From: an uncultured Alistipes sp.
GTDB lineage: Bacteria; Bacteroidota; Bacteroidia; Bacteroidales; Rikenellaceae
NCBI GenBank assembly: GCA_937880705.1
Contig: CALGRZ010000104.1
Location: 1-19,169 of the forward strand
Reading direction: 5' to 3'
DNA: 19,169 bases
In this document: positions 1-7,494 of the stretch, one piece after another
Position numbering within the stretch: position 1 is the stretch's first letter
Layout of the letters: each line of letters begins with the position of its first letter
Position numbers and translations under genes: made by a program
Notes under the pieces: model-generated
Told to the model about the DNA's origin: nothing
Databases searched by the model: none
What the model saw: only the letters and a program-made list of their open reading frames with translations

Positions 1-1194
1 AGCGTGAAGGTTCTCTCGGGTGGTGAGCGCCGCCGCGTGGCTCTGTGCCGTCTGCTGTTGCAGCAGCCCGATGTGCTTTTGCTGGACGAGCCTACCAACC
101 ACCTCGATGCCGAGTCTATCGACTGGTTGGAGCAGCACTTGCAGCAGTATAAGGGTACGGTTATCGCCGTTACCCACGACCGTTACTTCCTCGACAACGT
201 AGCCGGCTGGATCCTTGAGCTTGACCGTGGCGAGGGTATTCCCTGGAAGGGTAACTACTCGGGATGGTTGGAGCAGAAGACCCAGCGCATGGCCATGGAG
301 GAGAAGCAGGAGAGCAAGCGTCGCAAGACCCTCGAGCGCGAGTTGGAGTGGGTGCGCATGTCACCCTCGGGCCGTCATGCCAAGTCGAAGGCCCGTCTGT
401 CGGCCTACGACAAGCTGATGAATGCCGATACGAAGGAGCGCGAGGAGAAGCTCGAGATATACATCCCCAACGGCCCCCGTCTGGGTGATGTTGTCATCGA
501 GGCGCAGGGCGTATCGAAGGCCTTTGGCGACAGAGTGCTCTACGAGAACCTCGAGTTCTCGCTGCCCCCTGCCGGCATTGTGGGTGTTATCGGTGCCAAT
601 GGTACGGGTAAGACCACCCTATTCCGCATGATCATGGGTCTGGAGCAGCCTACGTCGGGTAGCTTCCGTGTAGGCCCTACCGTAAAGTTGGCCTACGTTG
701 ACCAGCAGCACAAGTCTATCGACCCCGACAAGACCGTCTACGAGGTTATATCGCAAAACAGCGACCTCATACAGCTTGGCAACCGTCAGGTGCCTGCACG
801 CGCATACGTCGGCCGCTTCAACTTCAATGGTGCCGATCAGGAGAAGAAGTGCGGCGTGCTGTCGGGTGGTGAGCGCAACCGTCTCCACCTCGCCTTGGCA
901 CTCAAGGAGCAGGGCAACGTACTGCTGCTGGATGAGCCCACCAACGATATCGACGTAAACACGCTGCGTGCATTGGAGGAGGGTCTGGAGAACTTTGCAG
1001 GTTGTGCCGTGGTAATCTCGCACGACCGTTGGTTCCTCGACCGTATTGCCACACACATTCTCTCGTTCGAGGGTGACTCGAAGGTAGTCTTCTACGAGGG
1101 CTCATACTCGGAGTACGAGGCGTGGAAGAAGGCACAGGGTGAGGATACAACACCCAAGCGAGTTAAGTACAAGAAGCTCCTTGCCGAGCAGTAA
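1..1194 (+). CDS. ettA: Energy-dependent translational throttle protein EttA (ABC-F ATPase), 5'-truncated by window edge
   Basis: C-terminal 397 residues of an ABC-F protein; the reading frame is open at base 1, so the start and roughly 160 residues (first Walker A) lie upstream. Visible: first ABC signature LSGGERRR and Walker [12 protein letters not shown], the charged inter-domain helical linker (about residues 85-140, rich in Lys/Arg/Glu, the PtIM region that contacts the ribosomal P-site tRNA), then a complete second ABC domain with Walker [10 protein letters not shown], signature LSGGERNR, Walker [10 protein letters not shown] and a switch His in ISHDRWF. There are no membrane segments, as expected for this soluble class. 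Phrases such as [20 protein letters not shown] and EGIPW are typical of EttA rather than Uup or antibiotic-protection ABC-Fs. EttA binds the ribosomal E site and gates entry into elongation according to ATP/ADP ratio. It sits 11 bp upstream of hisS, a likely translation-related transcription unit. The subfamily call is confident. Confidence 0.92.
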   Translation, partial: SVKVLSGGERRRVALCRLLLQQPDVLLLDEPTNHLDAESIDWLEQHLQQYKGTVIAVTHDRYFLDNVAGWILELDRGEGIPWKGNYSGWLEQKTQRMAMEEKQESKRRKTLERELEWVRMSPSGRHAKSKARLSAYDKLMNADTKEREEKLEIYIPNGPRLGDVVIEAQGVSKAFGDRVLYENLEFSLPPAGIVGVIGANGTGKTTLFRMIMGLEQPTSGSFRVGPTVKLAYVDQQHKSIDPDKTVYEVISQNSDLIQLGNRQVPARAYVGRFNFNGADQEKKCGVLSGGERNRLHLALALKEQGNVLLLDEPTNDIDVNTLRALEEGLENFAGCAVVISHDRWFLDRIATHILSFEGDSKVVFYEGSYSEYEAWKKAQGEDTTPKRVKYKKLLAEQ

Positions 1195-1205
1195 ACCTTA
1201 CGACT

Positions 1206-2546
1206 ATGGCACAAAAACCATCAATACCAAAGGGTACACGCGACTTCTCTCCCGTAGAGATGATGCGCCGCACATACATTTTTGACACTATAAAGAGCGT
1301 CTTCCGCCTCTTTGGCTACGCTCCGCTGGAGACACCCTCGATGGAGAACCTCTCTACGCTGCTTGGCAAGTATGGCGATGAGGGCGATAAGCTTCTCTTC
1401 AAGGTACTCAACTCGGGCGACTACGGCGCAAAGCTCTCGGAGGAGGAGCTGCGCCAGGCATCGAAGATCTCGGAGAAGGGTCTGCGTTACGACCTCACCG
1501 TGCCCTTCGCTCGCTACGTCGTTCAGCACCAAAACGAGATAGTCTTCCCCTTTAAGCGTTACCAAATTCAGCCCGTATGGCGCGCCGACCGTCCGCAAAA
1601 GGGACGCTACCGCGAGTTCTACCAGTGCGACGTCGATGTTATCGGCTCCAAGTCGCTCATCAACGAGGTTGAGCTGGTCGATATCGTAGCGCGAGTATTC
1701 CAGAAGCTGGGTATCTCCGTGACGCTGAAGATGAACAACCGCAAGATACTCTTCGGTATCGCCGAGAGCATCGGCCATGCCGACAAGATGATCGACATCA
1801 CCGTAGCCATCGACAAACTCGATAAGATCGGCCTGGATAATGTGAAGGCCGAGTTGCGTGAGCGCGGCATCGACGACGAGGCTATAACCAAACTTCAACC
1901 TATACTTGAGCTCAACGGCTCTAACGAAGAGAAGCTCTGCAAGCTGTCAGAGGTAATAGGCAGCTCGGAGGTAGGCGTTAAGGGTATCGAGGAGATGCGC
2001 ACCATCTTCTCGTATGTCGACAATCTGGGCATCGCCCTCACACCCGAGCTCGACCTCTCGTTAGCGCGTGGTCTGAACTACTACACAGGTGCTATCTTTG
2101 AGGTCAAGGCCAACGACTTCCAGATAGGCTCTATCTCGGGTGGTGGTCGCTATGACGACCTCACCGGCATCTTCGGCATGCCCGGCATGTCGGGTGTCGG
2201 CATCTCGTTTGGAGCAGACCGCATATACGATGTAATGCTCGGTCTTAACCTCTTCCCCGAGGAGCTGGGCTGCTCGACCAAGGTACTCTTCACCAATCTG
2301 GGTGATGAGGAGCAGGCTGTGGCCATGCGTCTTATCGGCACGCTGCGCGACAAGGGCATAGCTGCCGAGATATACCCCGACGGAGGCAAGATGAAGAAGC
2401 AGATGGAGTACGCCAACCGCCGTGGCATACCCTTTGTGGTTATCATCGGCTCGGATGAGCTCCAGCGTGGCGTAGCTACCGTAAAGAATATGACTACAGG
2501 TGAGCAGCGCGAGGTAGCCCTTGCGGAGCTTGCCGAAACACTCTGA
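1206..2546 (+). CDS. hisS: Histidine--tRNA ligase (HisRS)
   Basis: Class II aminoacyl-tRNA synthetase of 446 aa, full length for the Bacteroidales form, charging tRNA-His in the cytosol. Class II motif 1 lies around residues 37-48 ([12 protein letters not shown]). Motif 2 spans 117-140 ([20 protein letters not shown] followed by REFYQCD, containing the ATP-binding Arg). The HisRS-specific peptide [14 protein letters not shown] is at 287-300, and motif 3 is seen as GGGRYDD (312-318) and [11 protein letters not shown] (330-340). Residues from about 355 form the anticodon-binding domain. The ATG at 1206 is 11 bp after the ettA stop and gives the expected N-terminus ([11 protein letters not shown]). 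The following protease gene starts 10 bp downstream, so the three genes are probably cotranscribed. Nothing is broken or unusual. Confidence 0.97.
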   Translation: MAQKPSIPKGTRDFSPVEMMRRTYIFDTIKSVFRLFGYAPLETPSMENLSTLLGKYGDEGDKLLFKVLNSGDYGAKLSEEELRQASKISEKGLRYDLTVPFARYVVQHQNEIVFPFKRYQIQPVWRADRPQKGRYREFYQCDVDVIGSKSLINEVELVDIVARVFQKLGISVTLKMNNRKILFGIAESIGHADKMIDITVAIDKLDKIGLDNVKAELRERGIDDEAITKLQPILELNGSNEEKLCKLSEVIGSSEVGVKGIEEMRTIFSYVDNLGIALTPELDLSLARGLNYYTGAIFEVKANDFQIGSISGGGRYDDLTGIFGMPGMSGVGISFGADRIYDVMLGLNLFPEELGCSTKVLFTNLGDEEQAVAMRLIGTLRDKGIAAEIYPDGGKMKKQMEYANRRGIPFVVIIGSDELQRGVATVKNMTTGEQREVALAELAETL

Positions 2547-2556
2547 TTGTAACTCC

Positions 2557-4119
2557 ATGCGCAACTGGTTAGCCATAATTGTCGCCACACTCCTCTGCAC
2601 AACGGCACTCGAAGCCCAAGATGTTGTACGCGACGATCAGAAGCAGATTCAGAAGCTCAACTACCTCTACCAGTACCTGCGCAACAACTATGTCGACGAT
2701 GTGCCCCTCGATACCCTTGTCGAGGCGGCCATCGTCGCAACACTTCAGGAGTTAGACCCTCACTCTTCATACATTACCCCGGAGCAGATGCAGCTCGTTA
2801 AGAGCTCGCTTGACGGCTCATTCTCCGGTATTGGCATCGTACACACCATCTACCGCGACACGCTTGTCGTGCGTAGGACCATCGTCGGCGGCCCTGCCGA
2901 GCGTAGCGGCATACAGCGCAACGACCGCATCGTCAAGGCGGATGGAGTATCGCTCCTCGGGCTGAACAGTCAGGCTATCGTATCCCGCTTACGCGGAGAT
3001 AAGGGGAGTCGCATCGAGTTGGAGGTGGTGCGACAAGGTAAGCCCTTATCCATAACGGTTAAGCGCGACGAAATACCTGTAAGCCCAATAGATACGAAGA
3101 TTATATTAAGTCACGATGTAGCATATATAGGCATCAGCACCTTTGCCAAGAACACCGCAGAGGAGTTCGTAAAGGCCATTAAGGAGCTTGGTGATGTAGG
3201 CTCGCTGATCATCGACTTAAGGGACAATGCTGGAGGGTCGCTCTCGGCTGCAATTGCGCTCACCGAGCTATTCTTGGATAAGGGGGATGTTATTGTAAGC
3301 ACCGAGGGTCGCAACGAGCATCTGCGCTACGAGGCCTCGCGTCGTGGCACACTGCGCGATCTCCCCGTGGTGGTACTCATCAACGAGCAGTCGGCCTCGG
3401 CAAGCGAGATCGTTGCAGGCGCGCTGCAAGACCACGACCGTGCCGTGATCGTCGGCCACACAAGCTATGGCAAAGGGCTTGTTCAACGTCAGATGGAACT
3501 CTTTGATGGCTCGGGGCTACGAATAACCACAGCACGGTACAAGACACCATCGGGGCGCATCATACAACGCCCCTATCGCAACGGAGCGAAGGATGAGTAC
3601 TTCAGCGACACCACACGCTTCAGCAACCCCGACAGCCTCACCCGCGACGAGAGCTCGGTATACTACACACTCAACAACCACCGCAAAGTATATGGTGGCG
3701 GAGGCATCACACCAGACAGGTATATATCGCAGGAGAGTGTCCTATCGGCGGAGTTGCGCACGGCCATAGCACAAGGTGCAATTACCACGGCCACGATAGA
3801 GTTTTTCGACGCACACCGCCACGATGAGATGGTGCACCGCTACCCCACTCTATATGAGTTTGACCGAAATTTCGAGCCGAGCGATGCAGACATAGCATCA
3901 ATTGTGCGACATATAAAGAGGGTGTTCGACACATCGGTTTCGAATGAAGATATTGAGCTGCTTAAGTTGCTGTTCAAAGCCAGTATCGCAGAGGAGTTAT
4001 ACAGCAATGGCTCATACTATTACATCTTCAACCGTCGCCACGACAACCAACTCATAGAGGCCCTGAAGATAGCCTCCGACCACGAACACAGATACACCAT
4101 CTTACACCCCGCGGAGTAG
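2557..4119 (+). CDS. Secreted S41-family C-terminal processing protease (CtpA/Prc-like)
   Basis: 520-aa serine protease of the tail-specific (Ctp/Prc) family. I start it at the ATG at 2557 because this places a clean signal peptide first (MRNWLAIIVATLLCTTALEA, likely cut before Gln-Asp); an in-frame TTG at 2521 would add 12 charged residues and overlap hisS. After an N-terminal helical segment comes a PDZ domain (about residues 85-180: FSGIGI, GGPAERSGI, DRIVKADG), which binds substrate C-termini. The protease core follows with IDLRDNAGGSL and SASASEIVAGALQD. By alignment with family spacing, the nucleophile is Ser281 and the general base Lys306 (SYGKG), 25 residues apart as in known Ctp enzymes. 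The last 130 residues are helical and probably structural. Expected location is the periplasm, trimming or degrading envelope proteins by their C-terminus. The actual substrate cannot be read from sequence. Confidence 0.93.
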   Translation: MRNWLAIIVATLLCTTALEAQDVVRDDQKQIQKLNYLYQYLRNNYVDDVPLDTLVEAAIVATLQELDPHSSYITPEQMQLVKSSLDGSFSGIGIVHTIYRDTLVVRRTIVGGPAERSGIQRNDRIVKADGVSLLGLNSQAIVSRLRGDKGSRIELEVVRQGKPLSITVKRDEIPVSPIDTKIILSHDVAYIGISTFAKNTAEEFVKAIKELGDVGSLIIDLRDNAGGSLSAAIALTELFLDKGDVIVSTEGRNEHLRYEASRRGTLRDLPVVVLINEQSASASEIVAGALQDHDRAVIVGHTSYGKGLVQRQMELFDGSGLRITTARYKTPSGRIIQRPYRNGAKDEYFSDTTRFSNPDSLTRDESSVYYTLNNHRKVYGGGGITPDRYISQESVLSAELRTAIAQGAITTATIEFFDAHRHDEMVHRYPTLYEFDRNFEPSDADIASIVRHIKRVFDTSVSNEDIELLKLLFKASIAEELYSNGSYYYIFNRRHDNQLIEALKIASDHEHRYTILHPAE

Positions 4120-4148
4120 TCTTTGAGTAAAATTTTAATGGGAAAAGA

Positions 4149-4180
4149 TTTGCATAATTAGCAAAATAGCCCTACCTTCG
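4149..4180 (+). promoter_or_regulatory. Bacteroidota-type promoter for the DUF3276 gene
   Basis: TTTG (4149-4152) and TACCTTCG (4173-4180) are separated by 20 bp. This fits the Bacteroidota sigma-factor consensus TTTG / TAnnTTTG with one mismatch in the -7 box. It lies in the 89-bp gap after the S41 protease gene, giving a predicted leader of about 20 nt before the ATG at 4209, and would separate this gene from the upstream ettA-hisS-protease unit. Confidence 0.65.
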
Positions 4181-4208
4181 TGAAGTTTAACTCAAATACC
4201 CAAAGACT

Positions 4209-4541
4209 ATGAATTCCGAAAACTTGGCCCGCCTCGACAACAACGAGGGTGGCGAGGCAATCTACTCCAAGGTGGTGCGAGCTGGAAAACGTACCTACTA
4301 TTTTGACGTCAAGGCCACTCGTGGCAACGACTACTTTATCATCATCACCGAGTCACGCAAGCGAGTTGACCAGCAGGGCAACGTGAGCTTCTCGCGACAG
4401 CAGATGCACCTCTACAAGGAGGACTTCGAGAAGTTTACCGGTGGACTGAACGAGCTCATAGACTTCATAAAGGAGCGCAAGCCCGAATACTTCGAGCAGC
4501 AGGCACAGCAGAGCATCGACGAGGAGTTCGAAAATCTGTAA
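4209..4541 (+). CDS. DUF3276 family protein (PUR-alpha-like nucleic-acid-binding protein)
   Basis: Small 110-aa protein of the Bacteroidota-restricted DUF3276 family, whose fold resembles eukaryotic PUR-alpha single-stranded DNA/RNA-binding repeats. The core at residues 19-51 reads YSKVVRAGKRTYYFDVK, then RGNDYFIIITESRK: alternating basic and aromatic beta strands typical of the PUR repeat. A helix follows (HLYKEDFEKFTGGLNELIDFI). The tail (about 95-110) is Gln- and Glu-rich and probably disordered. There is no signal peptide, so it is cytosolic. It has its own promoter just upstream and is followed by a stem-loop before mnmA. Nucleic-acid binding is inferred from the family; no specific target can be read from the sequence. 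Confidence 0.88.
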   Translation: MNSENLARLDNNEGGEAIYSKVVRAGKRTYYFDVKATRGNDYFIIITESRKRVDQQGNVSFSRQQMHLYKEDFEKFTGGLNELIDFIKERKPEYFEQQAQQSIDEEFENL

Positions 4542-4561
4542 GCCGACACTGATACCACACA

Positions 4562-4605
4562 TGAGGTGACCCCACGAGCCGACCATGGCCCATAGGGTCA
4601 CCTCA
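4562..4605 (+). other. Perfect 11-bp stem-loop between DUF3276 and mnmA
   Basis: TGAGGTGACCC (4562-4572) pairs exactly with GGGTCACCTCA (4595-4605) around a 22-nt loop. No U-run follows (AAACAATTAAAACAG instead), so it is not a standard intrinsic terminator on this strand. It ends 17 nt before the mnmA start codon and could be a processing or RNA-stability element, a weak terminator, or a leader structure affecting mnmA expression. Confidence 0.6.
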
Positions 4606-4622
4606 AACAATTAAAACAGAGA

Positions 4623-5633
4623 ATGGCGAAGAGCGTATTATTAGGTTTTAGCGGAGGCATAGATAGCTGCACATCGGCACGACTGCTCCAAGAGCAGGGA
4701 TACCGTGTCGTGGCACTCACCATCGACACCATAGGCAATGCGAAGATGATACGTCAAGCCAAGAGCAAAGCCCACGACATGGGTATCGAGTGGATAGGCT
4801 ATGATTGCAGGGAGCAGTTCCAGTGTGATATTATCGACCACTTCTGCTCGGAGTATATCGCAGGACGCACCCCCGCGCCCTGCACACGATGTAATAGACT
4901 TATCAAGTGGCGCGTACTGCTCGACGTAGCAGACCTACACGCCATAGATTATATAGCCACAGGCCACTATTTTAATATTGAGCGACACGGCAACAAGTAC
5001 TACGTTGCCAAAGGTGCAGACCCCGCAAAGGATCAATCCTACTACCTCTGGGGCCTATCGCAACAGGTGTTGAGTCGCGCCCTGACACCCATGGGGCAGA
5101 TTATCAAGAGCGACATAAAAGAGCAATTCAGCGACCAGAGCGAGAGCATGGGCATCTGCTTCCTGCAGGGTAGCCACTATGCGGACTTTCTGAAGAGCTG
5201 TGGCTATGCGCTACCATCGGGCGATATAGCCGACAGCCGAGGCACGGTTCTTGGCCGACACAACGGCATTGCACGCTACACCATAGGCCAGCGACGTGGC
5301 GAGGGCATACCCGAGCAGATGCGCGTAATAGATATAGATGCAGCAACCAACAGAGTAATCGTCGGCGACAGCTCACTGCTCACCAAGCATGAGCTATACA
5401 TCGAAGAGTGCACCATAGTTGACCGCGAGGAGCTGCTCACGGCCAACGACATAACCATCAAGATACGAGGCATCGGCCGCAACCCCGCCGAGCCGGTAAC
5501 CATCGAGCCTACGGAGCGCGGGTATAAGATTTGCTGCCGTGATGGGGCCTGGGCCCCTGCCAAGGGTCAGCCATTGGCACTTTACAGAAATAATTTGGTC
5601 GTTGGAGGCGGAATAGTTTGTTCATTCAACTAA
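4623..5633 (+). CDS. mnmA: MnmA-family tRNA 2-thiouridylase (three-cysteine type)
   Basis: 336-aa PP-loop ATPase that thiolates uridine-34 of tRNA (s2U34) after adenylating it. The ATP-binding PP-loop SGGIDS is at residues 10-15. The catalytic region GRTPAPCTRCNR places Cys87 and Cys90, and MGICFLQG places Cys179, matching the two catalytic Cys of E. coli MnmA (the CNK and GICF motifs) with an extra Cys where E. coli has Asp. TIGQRRGEGI (220-229) is the MnmA beta-barrel signature, and the C-terminal domain is complete. At 336 aa it is shorter than E. coli MnmA (368), and its N-terminal half is divergent, so it may be one of several MnmA paralogues in the genome. A stem-loop precedes it and no promoter is obvious, so readthrough from the DUF3276 gene is likely. 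The promoter of the next gene overlaps its last codons. Confidence 0.88.
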   Translation: MAKSVLLGFSGGIDSCTSARLLQEQGYRVVALTIDTIGNAKMIRQAKSKAHDMGIEWIGYDCREQFQCDIIDHFCSEYIAGRTPAPCTRCNRLIKWRVLLDVADLHAIDYIATGHYFNIERHGNKYYVAKGADPAKDQSYYLWGLSQQVLSRALTPMGQIIKSDIKEQFSDQSESMGICFLQGSHYADFLKSCGYALPSGDIADSRGTVLGRHNGIARYTIGQRRGEGIPEQMRVIDIDAATNRVIVGDSSLLTKHELYIEECTIVDREELLTANDITIKIRGIGRNPAEPVTIEPTERGYKICCRDGAWAPAKGQPLALYRNNLVVGGGIVCSFN

Positions 5634-5647
5634 AAGTTGTACCTTTG
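5617..5647 (+). promoter_or_regulatory. Bacteroidota-type promoter for the DedA-aroE unit
   Basis: TTTG (5617-5620), a 19-bp spacer, then TACCTTTG (5640-5647): a full match to TTTG-N19-TAnnTTTG. The -33 box lies inside the last codons of mnmA (stop at 5631-5633). The ATG at 5668 is 20 nt beyond the -7 box, leaving a very short leader. This is the best promoter match noted in the window. Confidence 0.75.
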
Positions 5648-5667
5648 GCACGCAATTACTTAATAAT

Positions 5668-6396
5668 ATGGTAAGAAAGTTATACGACTGGGTACTATCG
5701 TGGAGCGATAGCAAGTGGGGGTGGTTGGCCCTCTTCTTAATGGCACTGTTCGAGGCGAGTTGGTTCCCTCTGCCACCCGACATTCTGCTTATAGCGTTAT
5801 GCATCGGAGCGACCAAAAAGTCTTTCCGCTTTGCTGCGCTCTGTCTTACGGGCTCGGTGCTTGGTGCTGCACTGGGATACGGCATCGGACACTTCCTTTG
5901 GATAACACCCTCGGGAGACCCCACAGCCATTGCCAACTTCTTCTATGACCACATCTTCAGCATAGAGAGCTTCCGCAACGTAGGCAACCTTTACGACCGC
6001 TTTAACTTCTGGATAGTATTTACGGCAGGCTTCACACCTCTGCCCTTTAAGCTCTTTACCATCGCCGGAGGTATGTTCGACATCAACTTCCCGATGTTTA
6101 TGATCGCCTCGGCAGTATCACGCGGCATGCGTTTCTTCCTTATCGGCTGGCTTATCTGGAAGTTCGGAGCACCTATCAAGACCTTCATCGACAAGTATTT
6201 CAACCTGTTGGCTTCGCTCTTTGCCGTGATGCTCATCGGCTTTACCCTCTTGGCCTTCTGGTTATTTGGTAGCTCTGACACCGCAGAGCAGGAGCCCAAG
6301 ACCGAGCTTGTGGAGGAGGCATCTATCGAAGAGAGTATTGACAATAGAGAAACCCCTGAAGAGGCCATAGAACAATGCGATACTTTGGACTTATAG
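5668..6396 (+). CDS. DedA/VTT family inner-membrane protein (YqaA-like)
   Basis: 242-aa polytopic membrane protein of the DedA (SNARE-associated/VTT) superfamily, implicated in undecaprenyl-phosphate or phospholipid translocation and membrane homeostasis. The first re-entrant loop carries the conserved acid and prolines (FEASWFPLPPD, Glu29). The second carries GFTPLPFKLFTIAGG (121-135), and a conserved Arg lies in SRGMRFF (about 152). Hydrophobic segments fall near residues 17-47, 53-78, 113-140, 142-166 and 178-200. The last 40 residues form a very acidic, Glu-rich cytosolic tail that is not part of the domain. That tail overlaps the start of aroE by 22 nt. It is preceded by a strong promoter. 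The transported substrate is not decided by the sequence. Confidence 0.88.
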   Translation: MVRKLYDWVLSWSDSKWGWLALFLMALFEASWFPLPPDILLIALCIGATKKSFRFAALCLTGSVLGAALGYGIGHFLWITPSGDPTAIANFFYDHIFSIESFRNVGNLYDRFNFWIVFTAGFTPLPFKLFTIAGGMFDINFPMFMIASAVSRGMRFFLIGWLIWKFGAPIKTFIDKYFNLLASLFAVMLIGFTLLAFWLFGSSDTAEQEPKTELVEEASIEESIDNRETPEEAIEQCDTLDL

Positions 6397-7097
6397 GCAA
6401 GAGCCTTTCACACTCCTTCTCAAAGAGGTTCTTCACCTCGAAGTTTGAGGCCGAGGGCATAGATGCCATCTACTCGCTCTATGAATTGGAGGATGTGGCA
6501 CACATCGACGCCCTTATTGCCGAGCAGCAGCTCGCCGGTTTCAACGTCACCATACCCTACAAGGTGGCTATCATGCCATACCTCGACGAGCTTACCGACG
6601 AGGCACGCGAGGTGGGTGCCGTAAACTGCGTGGTACTCAAGCAGGGCCGCAAGGTAGGCCATAACACCGACATAGCAGGCATCGAGGCCTCACTGCATTG
6701 GCTCGATATCGAGGGCAGCGAGGCTCTGATACTCGGCTCGGGCGGAGCATCCAAGGCCGTGCAGTATGTGCTACATAAGCAACAGATACCCTTCAAGGTG
6801 GTATCACGCGACAAGGAGCGCGGAGATATAACCTACGCAGAGCTTACCGATGAGATCATCAAGAGCCACAAGCTGATAATCAACACAACGCCCTTGGGCA
6901 TGTTCCCCGACACGGAGTCATCACCCGAGATCAACTACGATGCACTGACCGAACAACACCGAGTGCTGGATATCGTCTACAACCCTGCCGAGACACTCTT
7001 CCTAAAACGTGCCAAGGAGCGGGGTGCAACGACCATGGGAGGCATGATGATGCTTCAGACACAGGCCATAGCATCGTGGCATTTCTGGAATAGATAG
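6375..7097 (+). CDS. aroE: Shikimate dehydrogenase (NADP+)
   Basis: 240-aa enzyme reducing 3-dehydroshikimate to shikimate in aromatic amino-acid synthesis. The shikimate site is seen as GKSLSHSFS (8-16), FNVTIPYK with catalytic Lys63, and NTDIAG with Asp99. The Rossmann glycine motif is LGSGGASKA (120-128), followed by INTTPLGM and the C-terminal GGMMMLQTQA with the conserved Gln. Slightly shorter than E. coli AroE (272 aa), as is common in Bacteroidales. The ATG at 6375 lies inside the 3' end of the DedA gene in another frame (22-nt overlap), pointing to translational coupling. An intrinsic terminator follows 5 bp after the stop. Confidence 0.95.
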   Translation: MRYFGLIGKSLSHSFSKRFFTSKFEAEGIDAIYSLYELEDVAHIDALIAEQQLAGFNVTIPYKVAIMPYLDELTDEAREVGAVNCVVLKQGRKVGHNTDIAGIEASLHWLDIEGSEALILGSGGASKAVQYVLHKQQIPFKVVSRDKERGDITYAELTDEIIKSHKLIINTTPLGMFPDTESSPEINYDALTEQHRVLDIVYNPAETLFLKRAKERGATTMGGMMMLQTQAIASWHFWNR

Positions 7098-7102
7098 TAT
7101 AG

Positions 7103-7139
7103 AAGAAGCGGTGAGTCAACTCACCGCTTCTTTGTTTTA
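7103..7139 (+). terminator. Intrinsic terminator after aroE (probably bidirectional)
   Basis: A 13-bp perfect stem (7103-7115 with 7120-7132; core GAAGCGGTGAG/CTCACCGCTTC) with a TCAA tetraloop, followed by TTTGTTTT. It lies between the convergent aroE and DUF2007 genes, so it probably ends both transcripts. Confidence 0.9.
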
Positions 7140-7143
7140 CCGA

Positions 7144-7371
7144 CTAATGCTCTATGCAGAGTAGGCTCTCGGCCAACTCCAAGTCGGAGGGTTTGACCAT
7201 AAGACGTGTCGGAAAGCTGCCGATGGGATAGATCGACGACATTATCTCACCGTGCAACACACAAAAGACTCCGGCACTATCCAAAACAGACTTCGCAATC
7301 TCGGCTTGCGTCGGATTGTCATACATTCGAAGGACAACCAATGTGTCGGTTTGAGCTCTATCATTATCCAT
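7144..7371 (-). CDS. DUF2007 domain protein (putative signal-transducing protein)
   Basis: 75-aa protein matching the DUF2007 pattern: an N-terminal VVLRMYDNPTQAEIAKSVLDSAG, in which helix 1 follows a beta strand (ferredoxin-like/ACT-like fold), then a short variable section (GEIMSSIYPIG), a strand (RLMVKPSDLELA) and a final helix. I use the ATG at 7371; a GTG two codons upstream (7377) is possible. The only intact gene on this strand between aroE and dnaE, it converges on the aroE terminator and diverges from dnaE. No function is established for the family beyond the 'signal transducing' label. Confidence 0.75.
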   Translation of the reverse strand: MDNDRAQTDTLVVLRMYDNPTQAEIAKSVLDSAGVFCVLHGEIMSSIYPIGSFPTRLMVKPSDLELAESLLCIEH

Positions 7372-7388
7372 AGTCACAGAGTTTTATG

Positions 7389-7421
7389 TAAAGTTAAGCA
7401 TTTTTTTCTTAAAATTGCAAT
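7389..7421 (-). promoter_or_regulatory. Candidate promoter for the DUF2007 gene
   Basis: Read on the minus strand, ATTG (plus 7418-7421) and TAACTTTA (plus 7389-7396) are 21 bp apart. This is seven of eight for the TAnnTTTG -7 box and a partial -33 box. The predicted start site is about 10 nt before the ATG at 7371. It is a weak match in an AT-rich gap. Confidence 0.35.
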
Positions 7422-7453
7422 CTTCATACTAAAAATATCCGAGAAATAATGTT

Positions 7454-7461
7454 TATATTTG
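7454..7461 (+). promoter_or_regulatory. -7 element of the probable dnaE promoter
   Basis: TATATTTG fits TAnnTTTG exactly and lies 33 bp before the dnaE ATG, in the AT-rich divergent gap between the DUF2007 gene and dnaE. I do not see a TTTG box 19-20 bp upstream (the position reads AAAA), so only half of the promoter is supported. Confidence 0.45.
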
Positions 7462-7494
7462 TACATTGAAATTTACGTTTAATTACACGACCGT

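Noticed and set aside
1221..1898. 225-codon open frame antisense to hisS
   Set aside because: Shadow of hisS with no recognisable motif, promoter or terminator.
2521..2556. TTG start extending the S41 protease by 12 residues into hisS
   Set aside because: The ATG at 2557 begins directly with a signal peptide; the extension would bury it behind charged residues.
7252..7449. 65-codon plus-strand frame opposite the DUF2007 gene
   Set aside because: The DUF2007 pattern on the minus strand is clear; this frame ends in low-complexity AT-rich DNA and matches nothing.
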